64,000 nt of DNA. Source: Pseudisothecium myosuroides. Lineage: Eukaryota; Streptophyta; Bryopsida; Hypnales; Lembophyllaceae. Below, piece by piece: positions 35,910 through 49,354 of the stretch. The stretch covers positions 13,082,001 through 13,146,000 of the forward strand of contig OX637293.1 of NCBI GenBank assembly GCA_951799445.1, written 5' to 3'. Position 1 is the stretch's first letter. Every line of letters starts with the position of its first letter. The position numbers were made by a program, and so were the translations under genes. The notes beneath the pieces were generated by a model that searched no databases, was not told where the DNA came from, and worked only from the letters and a program-made list of their open reading frames with translations.

Positions 35910-36894
35910 GTATACATGAATGCAAAATTTGCTAAGAAACTCACTCCCTCCATCAACATTTTGGGGAGGAAGCAGAGAGCATTTCCAGGGCACATTCATA
36001 CACCAAGCCATACTGGGTGAGGTACTGAGGTATGTAATTTATGTCTAAAAGGATCTGAATTAGCGTTTTTTTGTTACTGTAGAACCTATGTTCCTGGCAG
36101 CATGCCATTGCACTAAATTTGGAGGTATGTTAATACATTCATTGCTTTCTATCAGAAATTTCAGAATTAGCGAATTCCATCTCCCCCAAAATAAAATTGT
36201 TGATAATTATGAATAAACACAAGTTGAGCATGATTTGTAATATTATCAAAATGGCCTTAGCTTTTGTTAGCAATTGAGAAACAATTTGAATACATTTAAT
36301 ATGTATTTTGTGGACTGAATGACTGATTTTCAAGTGTTTTGTTAGCAAGTGTTGATTAGAATAAGTGTTCCCAAACTTGGCCCAAAGTTTTCATGGTCAA
36401 ACATTGCATGTTGTTAAGCAAGAATCTATAATAACTTAGTGGTTACTAAATGCTAACTTGCTATTTGGTGTTGATAAGCCTAAATCTTTACTGCCTGTTG
36501 TCTTGCAGTAACAAAATTATGATTAGAAGCAATTAATGGCCACGCCACTACACTAATGTAGCCTCGAAATTGTGGGGATGAAGCTGAACCTCTCAGTTGA
36601 GGGAGGCTCAGCAAACCTCTCATGTTCAGCAAATTAGCAAATTAATTGAACTGGCAGAAAGTTTGTCCTTCATCACTTCAGCCACAAGATTTTGGTTACT
36701 AAATATTATTTGACATCAAATTCCATCAAATTCGAAGATTTGTCTCAGATCTTTCAGAATTGCTCATCACTATGTTCCAGTAAGGGAGCCAACCCCTTTT
36801 CTATCACCCCCCATTTACAACCTATAGGCTGTTGTCTTTCCGAGAAGTTTTGGTTCAGTTCCCGGAGTAGCTGCGGAGCATTACAATTGGTCCA

Positions 36895-37150
36895 GTCTTT
36901 GGTCAAATTTGCAATCAACCTATGGTCAAAAATAGAAAGGTCTATATCACCATTATAGGTCAACAAGAATCTAGCTTCCACTAAAAATTTCATAGTAATT
37001 ATATAATAAAATTCTGGAAAAATATACGATCCTTCCAAACTCTAATTTTGCAGAGGGGAAGAATTTTGCACTCAAAAGACTTGTACTCCAAATATGCATA
37101 ATTGCTTTAAAAGTGGTTGGAAATGGGTCAGCTCCTTTAGTTTAGTGCCT
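36895..37150. repeat. Dispersed repeat, second copy of 5390-5700
   Basis: Collinear landmarks with 5390-5700 ('tggtcaaaaatagaaagg', 'atttcatagtaat', 'gatccttccaaact'). Non-coding. Confidence 0.45.
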
Positions 37151-37808
37151 GAAAGCGAGGTAGAGGATTCCATTTGAGTCAGTTTAACCGGTCGTGGAAG
37201 GACACTACCTTGGTGATAGGTGCTCACTCAAATGTGATTCAATTTTTGAATCAATATGTGCATTCTCTATTTCTACAGTTGAGTACAATGATCTTACAAA
37301 CTGCCAATTTGAGCCATTCAAAGAATTTTGTACAATGTGGATTACAGGTGGTTTATTTTGGTAGGCATAATTATCATTGCATTCTTACGCAATCCCAATC
37401 AAGCATACCAAATTTTTGTTTCCAAAAATCAAAACTCCATTTTGGGTGAATTTTTAAAGTCAATTTTCATTTTCGGTGAATTTTTAAAGCCACTTTTGAC
37501 TACAATATGACTACATTGTGACAATCTTTCAAAAACAATGAAATCCCAAAATCAATTTTATAACAAGTACACGTGTCTTTTTTCCATTTGAAGAAAATCA
37601 TTTAAAACAAACTTGCTGTAGATTTGATTGTAGTAGGTCAGATGGCATGTCACTCCTGCAGATGTATGCCACAAACAAATTGTGGGAGGACGCTATGTGT
37701 GTGGCAAAGCCTTTTGGTGGCATCACAGGATCTAAAAACGGGTGTGAGCCACCCAAGAAGGCAGAGGATTGCACTTTGTACACTGTATGCACCACAATTT
37801 GTTGTATA

Positions 37809-37920
37809 GGGTAATGCCCGAGTGTGAGAGCATTCTATGAAAAAGGGACCGACGAGGAGGGCGGAGCCCGACAAGGAGGGCCGTTTTTTCATGGAGTGCC
37901 CTCACACTCGGGCATTACCC
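37809..37920. mobile_element. GC-rich hairpin element
   Basis: The perfect 20-bp inverted ends are GGGTAATGCCCGAGTGTGAG and its complement (37901-37920), continuing inward with looser pairing over poly-A/poly-T. The centre is a G/C-rich 'gacgaggagggcggagcccgac'-type stretch. Related text ('taatgcc' / 'gggcattacgg') follows at about 37985-38029. Class unknown. Confidence 0.55.
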
Positions 37921-38386
37921 GGCGTAAACCACAGGTGGGCAACAAAATATTTCTGGATGACAAAAAAATTGGATGAAAAATGCGTAATGCCTGGTTATGC
38001 TTGCAAAAATGCATAATCGGGCATTACGGGTATGAAAACCTAATTCTGCCGTAGAATCCGGCCAACAATTGCACGGGACAAATCCTACGAGGGGCTTACT
38101 TACAGTACAAACATTCTTGACAATATCACTGGCTCATTCTACTATGCCGAGGTGGTGTACGCATGGGCTGCTTCAAAACAATAATCCGACATAATTCTAA
38201 ATTAATTTGGCAAAATTCCAGTTAGGATTATAGCAAACTCAATGTCTTCTAAGACATAATACTCACCAAAAGCACACAATTGCTTGTGCATCTCATTTTG
38301 GCAAAATTGGCAAGTTTTCAGTTAGAATCGCAAACTTTTGGGAACAAATTTACTAAACTTCAATCTTATAATTCTGAAACCTGCTA

Positions 38387-39213
38387 CACTAAAATTGGTA
38401 AATAGTGTTGGCAACACTAATTGTCCCACCTAACACTAATTGTGATTTGCAAGGTTAGTGTTAGATCATTATTTACCAAATCTAACACTATTTTAGCTCG
38501 ATAGTAAAATCAGATGAATGACAGAGAGAGTCAGAATTTTTACGAGAGCGCATTTAGTGTTAGATGGGAACTAAATGAAATGCTGAAATAGACAATGAGA
38601 TGCTGAAATGCTGAAATAAATAAATGAAATGCTGAATTGCTGAAAAATGCTGAATTGGTAAAAAAATGCTGAAAAATGCTAAAATAAAAAAGTGGCGACC
38701 AAAAAAAAAAAAAACTATTTTTCAGAGGAAATAGAGGAGAGAAAGACAAATCCAATGGTATCACCCAATGTTCAATCACATACATAAAAAAAAAGATATA
38801 GGCAATGGAAGTTTGAAATTTGAAATCAAGCGGCAAAGGAATCGGCGGGAAACTAGGAAGTATATACCACCCCCACCCCCCCCACCCCCCGTGGAAGGAG
38901 CCTCTTTCAAGTGATAGAACCAAAGAGCTCCTCCACCTCTTCTTTCACAATCTCTCCACCGGACAAGGGAAAATGAAAGTTTTTTAAGAGAAGGAATTGG
39001 ACGGCAAGAGGTGTGGAAAACACAGTTTTCCAGGGAAGGGCCAAAGGTTGACGGCAAGAGGTGGAAAACACAGTTTGCCAGGGAAGGGGCAGATTTTGAC
39101 GGCGGGAGGAAAGTGCCCCAACACTATTTACACATAAGTTGGAAAATAGTGTTGGGGGGTTAAAACAGGGAACAACACTAATTATCACCCAACACTATTT
39201 ATCAATTTTAGTG
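38387..39213. mobile_element. 827-bp TIR element with CACTAAAATTG ends
   Basis: The ends are CACTAAAATTGGTAAATAGT and its near-complement, flanked by TA (38385-38386 and 39214-39215). Internally, further inverted and direct copies of 'aacactatttacc' and a C-homopolymer-rich tract (about 38870-38891) are present. The termini resemble CACTA but no 3-bp TSD is seen, so a TA-targeting element is as likely. Confidence 0.6.
39005..39110. repeat. Tandem repeat inside the 827-bp element
   Basis: About two units of roughly 60 bp, sharing 'gacggcaagaggtg', 'gaaaacacagttt' and 'ccagggaagg', with the start of a third ('gacggcggga'). Confidence 0.7.
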
Positions 39214-39369
39214 TAGTGATCAAAAGCACATGCAGTCAACGATTTATGCATCTTGTTTTCAGGTATTGGAAATAGGTCAATCGAAACTTTACCTGCTCAA
39301 TGTAAAAAAGTGCCGCAGTGCTCACAAACGTTGCCGGAATTGTTCCACACACCCTTTCCACAACCTTTA

Positions 39370-39639
39370 AGGTAGGTATCCTTAAACCGTCACAAATTGC
39401 TCCTGTGCCTAATTACTACTATTAGACTGTTCAAATTCTTCTATATTCTTATTGGCAAAGGAAAGGAGGTTCCAACGCACCAAAGAACGCAACATTTGGA
39501 TACTGTATGCAAAAGTTATGAAGGAACAAAGTTTGGTCCTAAAACCGTTTCTTCCACAGAGGTACATAATTGATTTTGGAGATGTACACACACTGAAAAT
39601 GGCGCTTTAAGTTCAGTGGCGGTTTAAGGATACCTACCT
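39370..39639. mobile_element. TA-flanked MITE, AGGTAGGTATCC subfamily
   Basis: 270 bp with inverted ends AGGTAGGTATCCTTAAACCG and its complement, TA on both sides (39368-39369 and 39640-39641). The interior matches 4845-5125 in opposite orientation. Confidence 0.8.
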
Positions 39640-40333
39640 TATGGCATCACCAAGTGCCACAAAATCAGCATTCGGCTCGTCCGTGCTCACTCGTTTGAAG
39701 TTAGGGAGCTCACATCAATTAATCACTGCTGACAGCACTTGCAACACATATCTCAGCACTCACCGCCCCTCTTGATCACACTCTCAATCTCCCATTCACT
39801 CAATGAGCTTTTCACCTCCCCAATTGAGTTTGACCTAGCTAGCAACAACCCCTAAGTCCCTAACAAGGGAAAGTCCCTAAGGTAAAACAGCCCATTACGG
39901 ACAGAAGACCCATTGTGGACATCTATGAATGACCCCATTATGGTTTTCTTCCAGTGAATGAGATTTGGGCCACAATCAATGTCTTAGCTAACCGGACTGG
40001 AGTGATTAGTGACCACAATAGGAACTTCCAGCTTTTTAGTCCTAATTCATTGTAGGAAGTGATTGTTTTACGGCTTCCATATTAGAAAATATTGTAATTG
40101 CTTTAGGTGAGTAAGATAACCGTTATGGATATAGTCTTTGTTGGTTTTGGGGTAGTCTAAAGACTCTTTTAGGCCATATGGGTTGAACACTTCAAAAATT
40201 CATAACAAATTCACACTGTCAAAAAAAAATTAATTTTGATTGCTCTTGCCATTTCTATCACTTGTCTTTATGTGGATAAAAAATTAAAAAAGTTGAACTT
40301 AGCAGTGCCCAAAAGGAATCAATCACAAACTTA

Positions 40334-40742
40334 AAGTAGTATGCTCTAAAAGTGACCATTTAAGGGCTGGTCTGCTTTTTTCATAGGTTTTTATGAGTCG
40401 AAATATTTTTGGATCATTTTTCAAAGAAAGAAAAATGGATGCGGAACGTAACACAAGTGGTTTCATATTTTTTGAATCATTTTTGAATTACTTATGAATT
40501 TTCAAAAAAGTTTGTTGTAGGCACCTATTTGTGACCCTAGGTCGTTCAAAATTCGACAACTTGCAACTTCTAAAGTGATTTGAGTAAATGAAGGTCGATG
40601 ATTGGCTCTTGCAATAAATAATGCTTTTCTCTCAATTCTCTCAATGGCTTGAGAGGTCCATTTAAGGACCACCTATTGTCCAGTTCAGACCTAAATATAG
40701 GGTCGGTTTGAAGAAGCCGCTTACTTTTAGAGCAGACTACCT
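40334..40742. mobile_element. TA-flanked MITE, GCTCTAAAAG subfamily
   Basis: 409 bp; ends AAGTAGTATGCTCTAAAAGT and, complemented, AGGTAGTCTGCTCTAAAAGT; TA at 40332-40333 and 40743-40744. Nearly full-length twin of 32426-32829. Confidence 0.8.
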
Positions 40743-41015
40743 TACCTCCTGCAGTTGGGTAGCAACGCTACAACACTATAATTCTTGGAGAAACCTGTAA
40801 GAAACACATTGTGTGAGCGCCAAACTCTAATAGTGGACAACCTAGATATATTGCCCGTTGAAGATTGACGACTGTTCATTTTGGCTATGTGATACTACAT
40901 CGACGGCACTGCAAGTGGTTCTCATTTATTCCTATTAAGATTGATGGGGGGAGTTCCATAGCACCATTTTTTCCATATAAATTGAATTGACAGCATTTAG
41001 AGGGGGTGCATTCAA

Positions 41016-41963
41016 CCACTAAAGTCCTATTGTCCCCTCTAGGGACAAAATGGATTTCAGGTAGGTTCCTATGGTTCCAATATTTGTTGTGATTTTTTGA
41101 ATTTTTTTCTGAAGATAGAAAAATACATTAGCTTTCTGGGAATATGGTTTTATTTCAATCCATGCCCGGAAGTAAAAGTTATGGCACAAAAAGCCCAAAT
41201 TTTAGTTTGGCAGGCAAAAATAAAACCCTCAAAAAAGATTAAAATTTTAAAAAATTAGAAATTTGTTGCATGTGCATTGTATTTTTATCTACACAGGAAG
41301 CTTTGAATTATTTCATTTGGATTTGTTATATGAAAGTTATAAACAATCTTGTTTTGGAGGCAATTAGAGCATCGTTTTGAAAAAATAACTTGTAGGATTC
41401 ATTTTGGAACTCAATTTTCACAATTTTTCAAAAAATAAAGTTTCACAAAGTTAAGATCTCTTTCTAGAACAATCTCACTGTTGTGATTAATGTGTTGCAA
41501 TTCCATCTTAGAGCTATTAATGGTTTAGTGTTTCCTTCAATCTTGAACTTGTTTCTACTTAATAATTTAGTAGTGAGTGAAAACTAATTGTGAATTTTTT
41601 TGAATTTTTTATCCTAAGTCTACTCTCAACTCAATTCTTCATTAAATAAAATTAGAAAAGCAAATTTATTAAAGCAAATTTATTAAAGCAAATTTTTTTA
41701 AGTTAAGAAGGTTTAAAGTCAAAAAATGTAGTTGAGCAAGGTGCAAAAAAACTTGTTTTCTTCATTGTAAATGCAAATATCTTGCAATCTACGGGGTCCA
41801 AGTTTTTCAAATTTCTTCTACACATTCTTACACTATTCTAGTACAAAATCCTATGGTTAGATAGCCCCCCCCCAAAAAAAAAAATTATTTTTGCTCTTTG
41901 CTATAGAAATGCTATGGTTTTGAGTGGTTTTTGATGGAAAAAAAGACCTTGGGACTTCAGGGG
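41016..41963. mobile_element. TTAA-type element without nested insert
   Basis: Collinear with 11099-12939 minus its insert. The right end, complemented, is CCCCTGAAGTCCCAAGG, followed by TTAA (41964-41967). The left end is eroded (CCACTAAAGTCC). It provides the empty site for the nested insertion at 11817-12745. Confidence 0.75.
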
Positions 41964-41967
41964 TTAA

Positions 41968-44900
41968 TCCATCTAGATTGACGGTTGGGATTTTTTATGT
42001 CAATGGGGGGCAAGGCACATACGTGCATGCCACTTTTGGCCTCATTGAGGGTCATTCATTGAGGGTCATGAAACTAATGCCATGTATAGACCATCAGTAA
42101 AAGAATACTTAAAATTGTATTTTGCTTTTGGTAATTTGTGAATTTTTAATTTGTAAGTTGTTATTCTATTTATAATTATACAATAATTAAAGTTACAAAT
42201 GGAATGCAAAATAAATAAATAGAACATAAAGTAATAGTAAAAAGATAAAAAAAAAATTAGAACATAGTGGAGTAATCATAAAGTTTGTGCAATAAGGGAT
42301 CAAGAGCTACAGTTTGAGAAAACTAGAAGACAAAATTCCTTGAAGCACCAAAGTTAGGTTTGATGGAATTTGGTGTTGTGTTTCTTTTGTACTATTCTTA
42401 GTTAAGCCTTCCTTTGACACTCCTTCTCCAAACTAGGGAGACTTTTATACTTAACTCTAGTAATCAAAACTTTTGTTAAACCATTTGTATAAATATTGAT
42501 GGAATTAAAATAAATAATTTTTTCATTAATTTCAAATTGATGTAAATTGATCATACCAGTTCATCATTCATAAAATTCTAGCAAGTATCATCTGGATAGT
42601 TGATATGATTTGTTTTTGAAACTTGGAGTTTATTCCAAAAAGAGGCTAAGAACAAACAGCGGAAAGCGGAGTGCAGAGCCCTAGAGACAAAAAGCAAAGT
42701 AAACCAAAAGTCTTTGATATAATTTGAGCTTTCAATATTTAATTCTTCATTTATAAAATTCAACTCAGCATCATTTGGGTGGTTGATATGATTTGAACTT
42801 TCATATACTTGTCTGGGGGGCGGTGGGAGGCCGTCTGGATTTGCATGAGTTTGGACCCTCAGATTGGCCCTAATTCAATATCCAATTCTAATTAATATAT
42901 AGCAGTAAGGCCTCATCCTAGGGCCCAATTTTCAATTATGTACTTTTGGATTTTTCTAAAGCTCAATTTCAAAAAATATAAAACACATACCTTTTCCTTT
43001 TTCTTCCTAATTTTTCTATTTAATAAATTAAAAAAAGTCTAATCTTTTTTAACCTTTTACTTTCTTTTTCTATTTTTTCTATTTCTTTTACTTATACAAA
43101 GGAACAAACAAAGAGTTGATTGAGGATAAACAAAAAAAAATTCTACTTCTTGTGTCAAATTTTAGAGCCAAGTATAAAAAAATACTCCAATGACTTGAAA
43201 CTATTGACGTTGAAACTAGAGTTGCAGCCCTAGAATAGTCATCATTTATTTTCATGAGAATTTAAAGAATTTCAAGCAAAAAAAAGTATTGGTCTTGTCA
43301 CTATAGGGGTTTGAAAATAATCACATGACTAATCCAAGGAAACATAGATTATGTATTACTTTTAATCAGTTTACTTGAATTCCTAGTTAGAAAGTGGCCT
43401 TATTGTTACACCGTTGGGATTATTGTGTTTCAATCCCTACTTAGAGCTATTAACAATTTTGTTTTTCTTTCAATCTTGGACCTACTTCTACATAATAATT
43501 TTTTGAAGAATAAAAATCAAGTGTGTGTATCTTTGAAAAAATTCCCAAGACTTTCTATTCAATTGTTCAATACAAATTTTTTTAAATTCAAAGTCTGCAA
43601 TGCAAAAAAATTCCATAGATGGCGGTCAAAGTCATTTGCATTTGCAGGTTAAAGTGCAAGAATTTTTTTTTTTCCAACTTTGAATGCTAATATCTTCCAA
43701 TCTAATAAGTAAAGTACAAGATCCTACGGATTGAATCTAAAAAAACCATTTTTTGTTTTGTTTTTGTGGATGAACGTTGCAAAAATAATAGTCTTGAGTA
43801 GTTATAGATCAACATTGAATTGCCTTTGGTCCTTTAGGGGTGAATTGTACATTAAATAGCTCCCAGTGAAAATCTTCTCTGTAAACCATATTTTATTTTA
43901 TTTTTTTGAAACTCGTAGTTTTTTCCAAGAGGAGGCTTGCATGGCTTTAAGTTTTTTAATGAGTGATTGAAAATAGGTACTCCATTTTTTACGCTTCAAG
44001 TGATTGGAAGCTTGTGCTAGGTTGGCTTTATCGCAGTTGCATATAGTAGAGGTTGGTATGTCTTTATGGCTTATAAACTTTTCTTCACACACCTTTACAA
44101 CATCATCCAACATTGTCGCAAAATGTGAGATTTGATGTTAATAGCTACTTTTGATTAGAACAAAAGTCATATATAGTCCAAAAAAGGATATACTAAATAG
44201 GAAAGAGTTTGGAATATATGGATTGCACTATTTCATCAAAAAGAACAATTAACAAATGTAAGAAGCTCCTTATAAAGCAAATCCAAAGCTAATTGGTTAA
44301 AGCTTACAATTGCATTCAATGACAATAAGTAACAAGTGAGAAGAATTCTTATATTGTATTGTGAATCAATAATCTATGTTCTTAACAAATTAATTAAAAG
44401 GCATTGTGAGAAAAAGTATAATTCTCATGCAAATTTTGCTAATTAGAAATATCATTAGAAACATAAAAGATTAGCAATTCCAAAATTTTGAAATAATTGA
44501 CCAAAATACATACCTGTGAAGTATATGAATCCATATTGAATTGATTGCTTATTTGATAAATTGGATTGTAGAAATGCTTCTTGAATGTATTGTGCTAAAT
44601 CCTCAATAGTGTCAAAAGTGAGAAGAAATTATTGGTCACCTTGCACCTTCCTTCTCTAATTCCACTTATATAAAAAAAAAACTTCTCAAGATGAAAACAA
44701 GCAATAGAAAACAAATTTATTCAACACAAAAAACAAATTAATTATACTCTAGGAAATAAAGTGAGCTAACTAAAATTAGAATGAATTCACTAAAGTAAAA
44801 ATAAGCCACTTGAAAAATAAAAGGACATCACTATTTTTAAGACAAGTTATAGATTAGTCGAGTTGCACTTAAAGTACAACATCTATTTATTTGGATTTTG

Positions 44901-45097
44901 ACACTCCCTTTAGTTAACCTGAATAAATTGTTGAATTCCTTACATCTTCCAATCTCCTAAATTATGCCACAAATCAAGTTACTCATACACAATAATTTTT
45001 CTCTAGCAACACACTTTCAAAATTATAATAGATAAACCATCTAAAGATTGGGTATAGATTGGTGCAATTAATATAATGAATTTTTTACACACCAATT
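41968..45097. other. AT-rich intergenic DNA with transposon debris
   Basis: No gene recognised. About 43390-43845 is a degenerate TTAA-type fragment ('agagctattaacaattttg', right end 'cctttaggggt'). A direct repeat of about 60 bp pairs 42560-42616 with 42742-42800 ('catcatttgggtggttgatatg' type). Confidence 0.45.
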
Positions 45098-45187
45098 CTA
45101 ATTTTATATAGATTTTAAAATAAAAATCTAATTTTATATAGATTACAAAATAGAAAGCTAATTTTATATAGCTTTTAAAATAGCATT
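45098..45187. repeat. 30-bp tandem repeat, three units
   Basis: Units start at 45098, 45128 and 45158, each beginning CTAATTTTATATAG. The A/T bias gives a Lys/Ile/Tyr-rich spurious frame. Confidence 0.85.
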
Positions 45188-46278
45188 CCAATTTTCTACA
45201 AAAGATTCTCAAATTAGCACTACTTCAATTCCACTCTACTTTGTATATAGTTCACATACTCAATCAATTCTTAAGTGATGACATCCATCTATCTAAAATA
45301 TTCATCTGAGAATGTATAATCCATCTTATTTCTTTAAAGACTAAAATTTAAAAAGAAGGGAAAATGATCTTTTGCAATTTGAATAGGGTTCTAGTAACGT
45401 GCTCCCTTTGTCCCATTATACTAGTCACTTTTGTTTTTTTCATTTGTCCCAAATTACTTGTCTTTCTTAGCAATGTGCTTTGAACTTGATTTTAGAGTTG
45501 AGGATGGTTTCTTTTATTTTATAAGTTAACTTATGAAACATTGAGCAAAGAGTCTAGTTTATTATCTACTTTACAAAATAAAATAAATCTAAAAATTGAG
45601 TTTTTAATAGCAATTTGATTTTGACTCGGTCAAAGACCAAAAGACATTGAATTTTTTTATTGAATTTATTGAATTCCAAGTCATTCTTGTATAGATCTAA
45701 ACACACTAGTTGCACAAGAAGCCTTCCGTTTTCTACAAAGCTTATCTTTATTTATAAGTGATATTTTGTATCTATTGCAAAATCCTACTTTTTTTTAATC
45801 TTTCCTTGATAGCACGTAATAGCCATGTCCACTTTGTTTTTTCACTTGAGAATTGACATTGTACATTCATTCTAGGATCATTTAATATTATCATATATTA
45901 AACAATTGTTGGCAAATCCTCAACTATTATTACAATCAAATCCCAATCATTGACCAACAAGAAATCTATAAGACTCCTTAGAGAAGAGGTGTGCAAAGAA
46001 AAAAATTGGCAATGTTCCGATCTACAAAGCGGAATATAACCTGTTTTGAAAAAGTTTGATCTAAGTTTTAGAAATATAAGACGAGGCATTATGAATAGAA
46101 GTTAACTTAAATTTAAGTAAAAGTTAAAAATTACAGAATACAACATAAAAGAATTTGGGAAGGACTAAAATATTGTCATATGACAGTATGAGTGCAAACT
46201 ACTCATTGTCACCTAAAATTATAAAATTTATGTTAAAAATGAATTTTTTTCAAATTTGTTACGTCAAAATGTATTTGT

Positions 46279-47019
46279 GGGTTGTTGCAAGAATGATTGA
46301 CTAATTTTGTTCCACTTTGGTTGTTTTCGGCTAGTACTCCCAGTACTATGAGCTTTTTGCATATGAATTTTTTTAAATAAAATAAAATAAAGATAATTAG
46401 TATAACACTAGAAATAGCATATCACCAAAATTTCAGACCTAAAAAAAATCAAGGTAAAAAGTTATTCACAAAAACGTGTGAGCTGAAATTTTGAAGAAAA
46501 TACATAGTTTGACGTTTTAATTTGTACAAAATAGGAAAAAAAAAATTCAAAGAAACTAAAAATTTTCCATTTGTAAAGACTTTATTTTGAAGAGATTTCA
46601 CCAAAAAAATTATCTTGAAACCATCTTCAACATTCAAAATTGCGCGCGCAAGGGAGCCTTCTTTGCATGGATGTAGAGGACATAAAATATAATATTTTTT
46701 AATGCCCCCTGGTAGGAACATGACTTCCTACTATGGGAATAGACCATAGAAATTTCAGCTCCAAATCATTAAATTTGGGGACTCCATAGTACTAAAAACC
46801 CATAAAACTCAAAACGTGACATATTAGGGTAAATGATTTTTAAATATAAAATGATTTTTGAAAATTTCTGAAAAATATGAGATATGATTAAACTCAAGAG
46901 AGGCATCTACAATAAAAATTTCAAATTCATACAAGTCATGCTGCAAAAGTTATAGCAAAAGGAAGCTCTATACTCGCTTTGTGACAATGTTGCAGTACCG
47001 GTCTTTCTTGCAATGACCC
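46279..47019. mobile_element. TIR element with 4-bp TSD, second copy
   Basis: The ends are GGGTTGTTGCAAGAATGA and, complemented, GGGTCATTGCAAGAAAGACC, flanked by TTGT on both sides (46275-46278 and 47020-47023). Collinear with 15796-16541. Confidence 0.75.
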
Positions 47020-47878
47020 TTGTCACAAAGTACAATATAAAGGATTTTGCATGATCAAAGACAAAGGAGATTTAGACACAATACATTAAAAGAGTTGAAT
47101 GTAGATTATGCCAATAGTGTTGTGGTATGAAGATAGGGCAAATAATTTTTTCAATGACAACTATGACATTTGTTCTTCATAACCATGCTTTGCCTATCTA
47201 GCTTCATTTAATATCAATTTGATAAGTGATACAAAAGTTATTATTTTTTTAATTTCAATCTCAAATATCGTAACTAAAATTATGCAATATTTATTTCATA
47301 TTTTAAAATTTCATTATATTTATTGAATCGAATATCTTTGTTGTCACATGATATGGCATTGGGAGCAATCGATGCTACATCAAATAGATGTAATTTGCTA
47401 AACTACACTACTTTACGTACTTTTATCTTGTTTATAGCCAGCTTGAGATTTGGAGTGGCACTTGATTTTAGGGCTAACTAGGATTTGAGGTATTAAATGC
47501 AAGAGTTTGGCGTTCTTTGTCAAGTCAAGTCTTTAATAGATGTTTTGAGAGAGAAAAAGAAAGAGAGTTTTTTTCCGACAAAGTTTGCTGAGCTATTGCA
47601 TTTGCTCCTAAGCAAAGCTTAATTTGTTCTTTTTGCATTTTTATTTTTGGATTTTTCATTTGTGAAATGTCAAACAACTTTTTTTTTCCATTCCAACTAG
47701 ACTAGGTAAAAGTTTGACACAAGGTGCGGACATATACCTTCTTTGTGGGAGTAAAAATATCCGATTAGGTGCCGGAAGAAAAAGTCATGTTGCCTGGAAA
47801 AATTTAGGCAATAGTGTAGTCCGGAAAGTGTTTGATATATTTTTTAATCTATTTCTAAAATTTGGCATGTAGATTAAG
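47020..47878. other. Intergenic DNA, nothing recognised
   Basis: AT-rich; no gene, RNA or repeat terminus identified. Confidence 0.4.
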
Positions 47879-48152
47879 CATTAGAAGAGATTTGAGGGGT
47901 TCAAGAGACTGCGAGCTCCCGCGCTGTGGGAACGACTTGGGAATTATAATTAGACGTGGCCAAGAGACTGCCACGTCAGAATTTTTTTTTTTTTTTTTTT
48001 AAATTTTTTTTTAAATTTTTTTAAATTTTAATTTTTTAAATTTTAAATTTTTTATTTTTTATTATTATTTTAATATTCAAGAGATTGCGCTGGTTTACAA
48101 TAGGGGAACAACCCCGAAATAGTCTCTTAGACCCTTCAAAACTCCTCTAATG
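47879..48152. mobile_element. MITE with CATTAGA termini
   Basis: 274 bp; ends CATTAGAAGAGATTTGAGGG and, complemented, CATTAGAGGAGTTTTGAAGG. The interior holds a long T-rich tract (about 47981-48070). No TSD evident. Confidence 0.6.
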
Positions 48153-49354
48153 TACTACTATGAAATATTATGCAATTTTAACAAAGTATGTCTAGTGCAA
48201 AAATCTCACTTTTTCAAACAATATAATCATTCACTTCATATGCTCCTTTTTGGCAACCATATGTGAATGGAAAATTTTAATTTTATTCTTCATAGTTGAA
48301 ATTACATGTCTTCTATAATTCATAAAATTTCCAGATTTTTTTGAGAAAATTTGAAAGTATTGTGAATTTTTAAATAAAAAGTGAATAAAACTCATACCAA
48401 ATGCCAAATTCTTTTAAAAAATCTGAAAATTTTGGTGTGTATATCGCAATGCAAAACAATACACTATAAACAAAATTTATATTTCATGCAATACTGATTA
48501 GAAATTTGTCATTCTATAGTTATAGGTCCAAAGTTCAAATTGCCTAAACTGCCTTGAACTTAACTAAAAATGTGGATATAGCATCATCCAATAAAGTTGC
48601 ACACAAAATATTGGATGAAAATCATCCATTCTTCAATATGCACAAAGCCTAGGTGACCATCCAAAAGATACATAATGTCCTTGCTTCCTTTTAGGATTAA
48701 TCAAGTCTAATTTCTACTCCATTTTGAAAATTTGAAAAATTCTTTAAAATCCAATCTTTTCTTGCATTGTTTTTTATTTTTAAAATTTATATGAATTATT
48801 TTATTAAAAAATTGTTACACTATCTAATTTATTTCAATACTTTGAGATTTTATTCTTTAAAACTTGATTTTGATATTCAAAACGATTTCTTTTGCTTTTG
48901 CAAAGCCAACAAAATAAAGCTTTTAGTAAAGCGCGATTTCTACGCTACTTAGAAATTTTGAAAAATTCCTAAAAATAATCAGTTTAGTGAAGCTTGAAGT
49001 TGACAATCTATGACTGTGTTTCTACATGTGGAGTGATATGGGAATTTTTACTACATTCACTATACCACTATGTTCTACATTATAATTTACTTCTAAATTA
49101 TCTTTTTTAAATTCCCTCTTTTGAACATGATTTGTATCTGTTATGAAATTTCTTCACTTTTTCTTCAAATATTCATGGTAATTTGAAATTTCACAAAAAA
49201 ATTTGAATTTTTTTCAAAAATACTAGACACGTGATTTCATTTGTAAAATAAAACGAAAAAAATTCAATCATAAAGAGTGCAGAAATGGAGGATACAAAGT
49301 GAGGGACTTTCAAGTTTGACTACACAATCATAGGAATTTTGTCCTTTAGGAGTT
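48153..49354. other. AT-rich intergenic DNA
   Basis: Nothing coding recognised. Just before the APC6-like copy, 'cctttaggagtt' (about 49340-49351) resembles a right terminus of the TTAA family. Confidence 0.35.
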
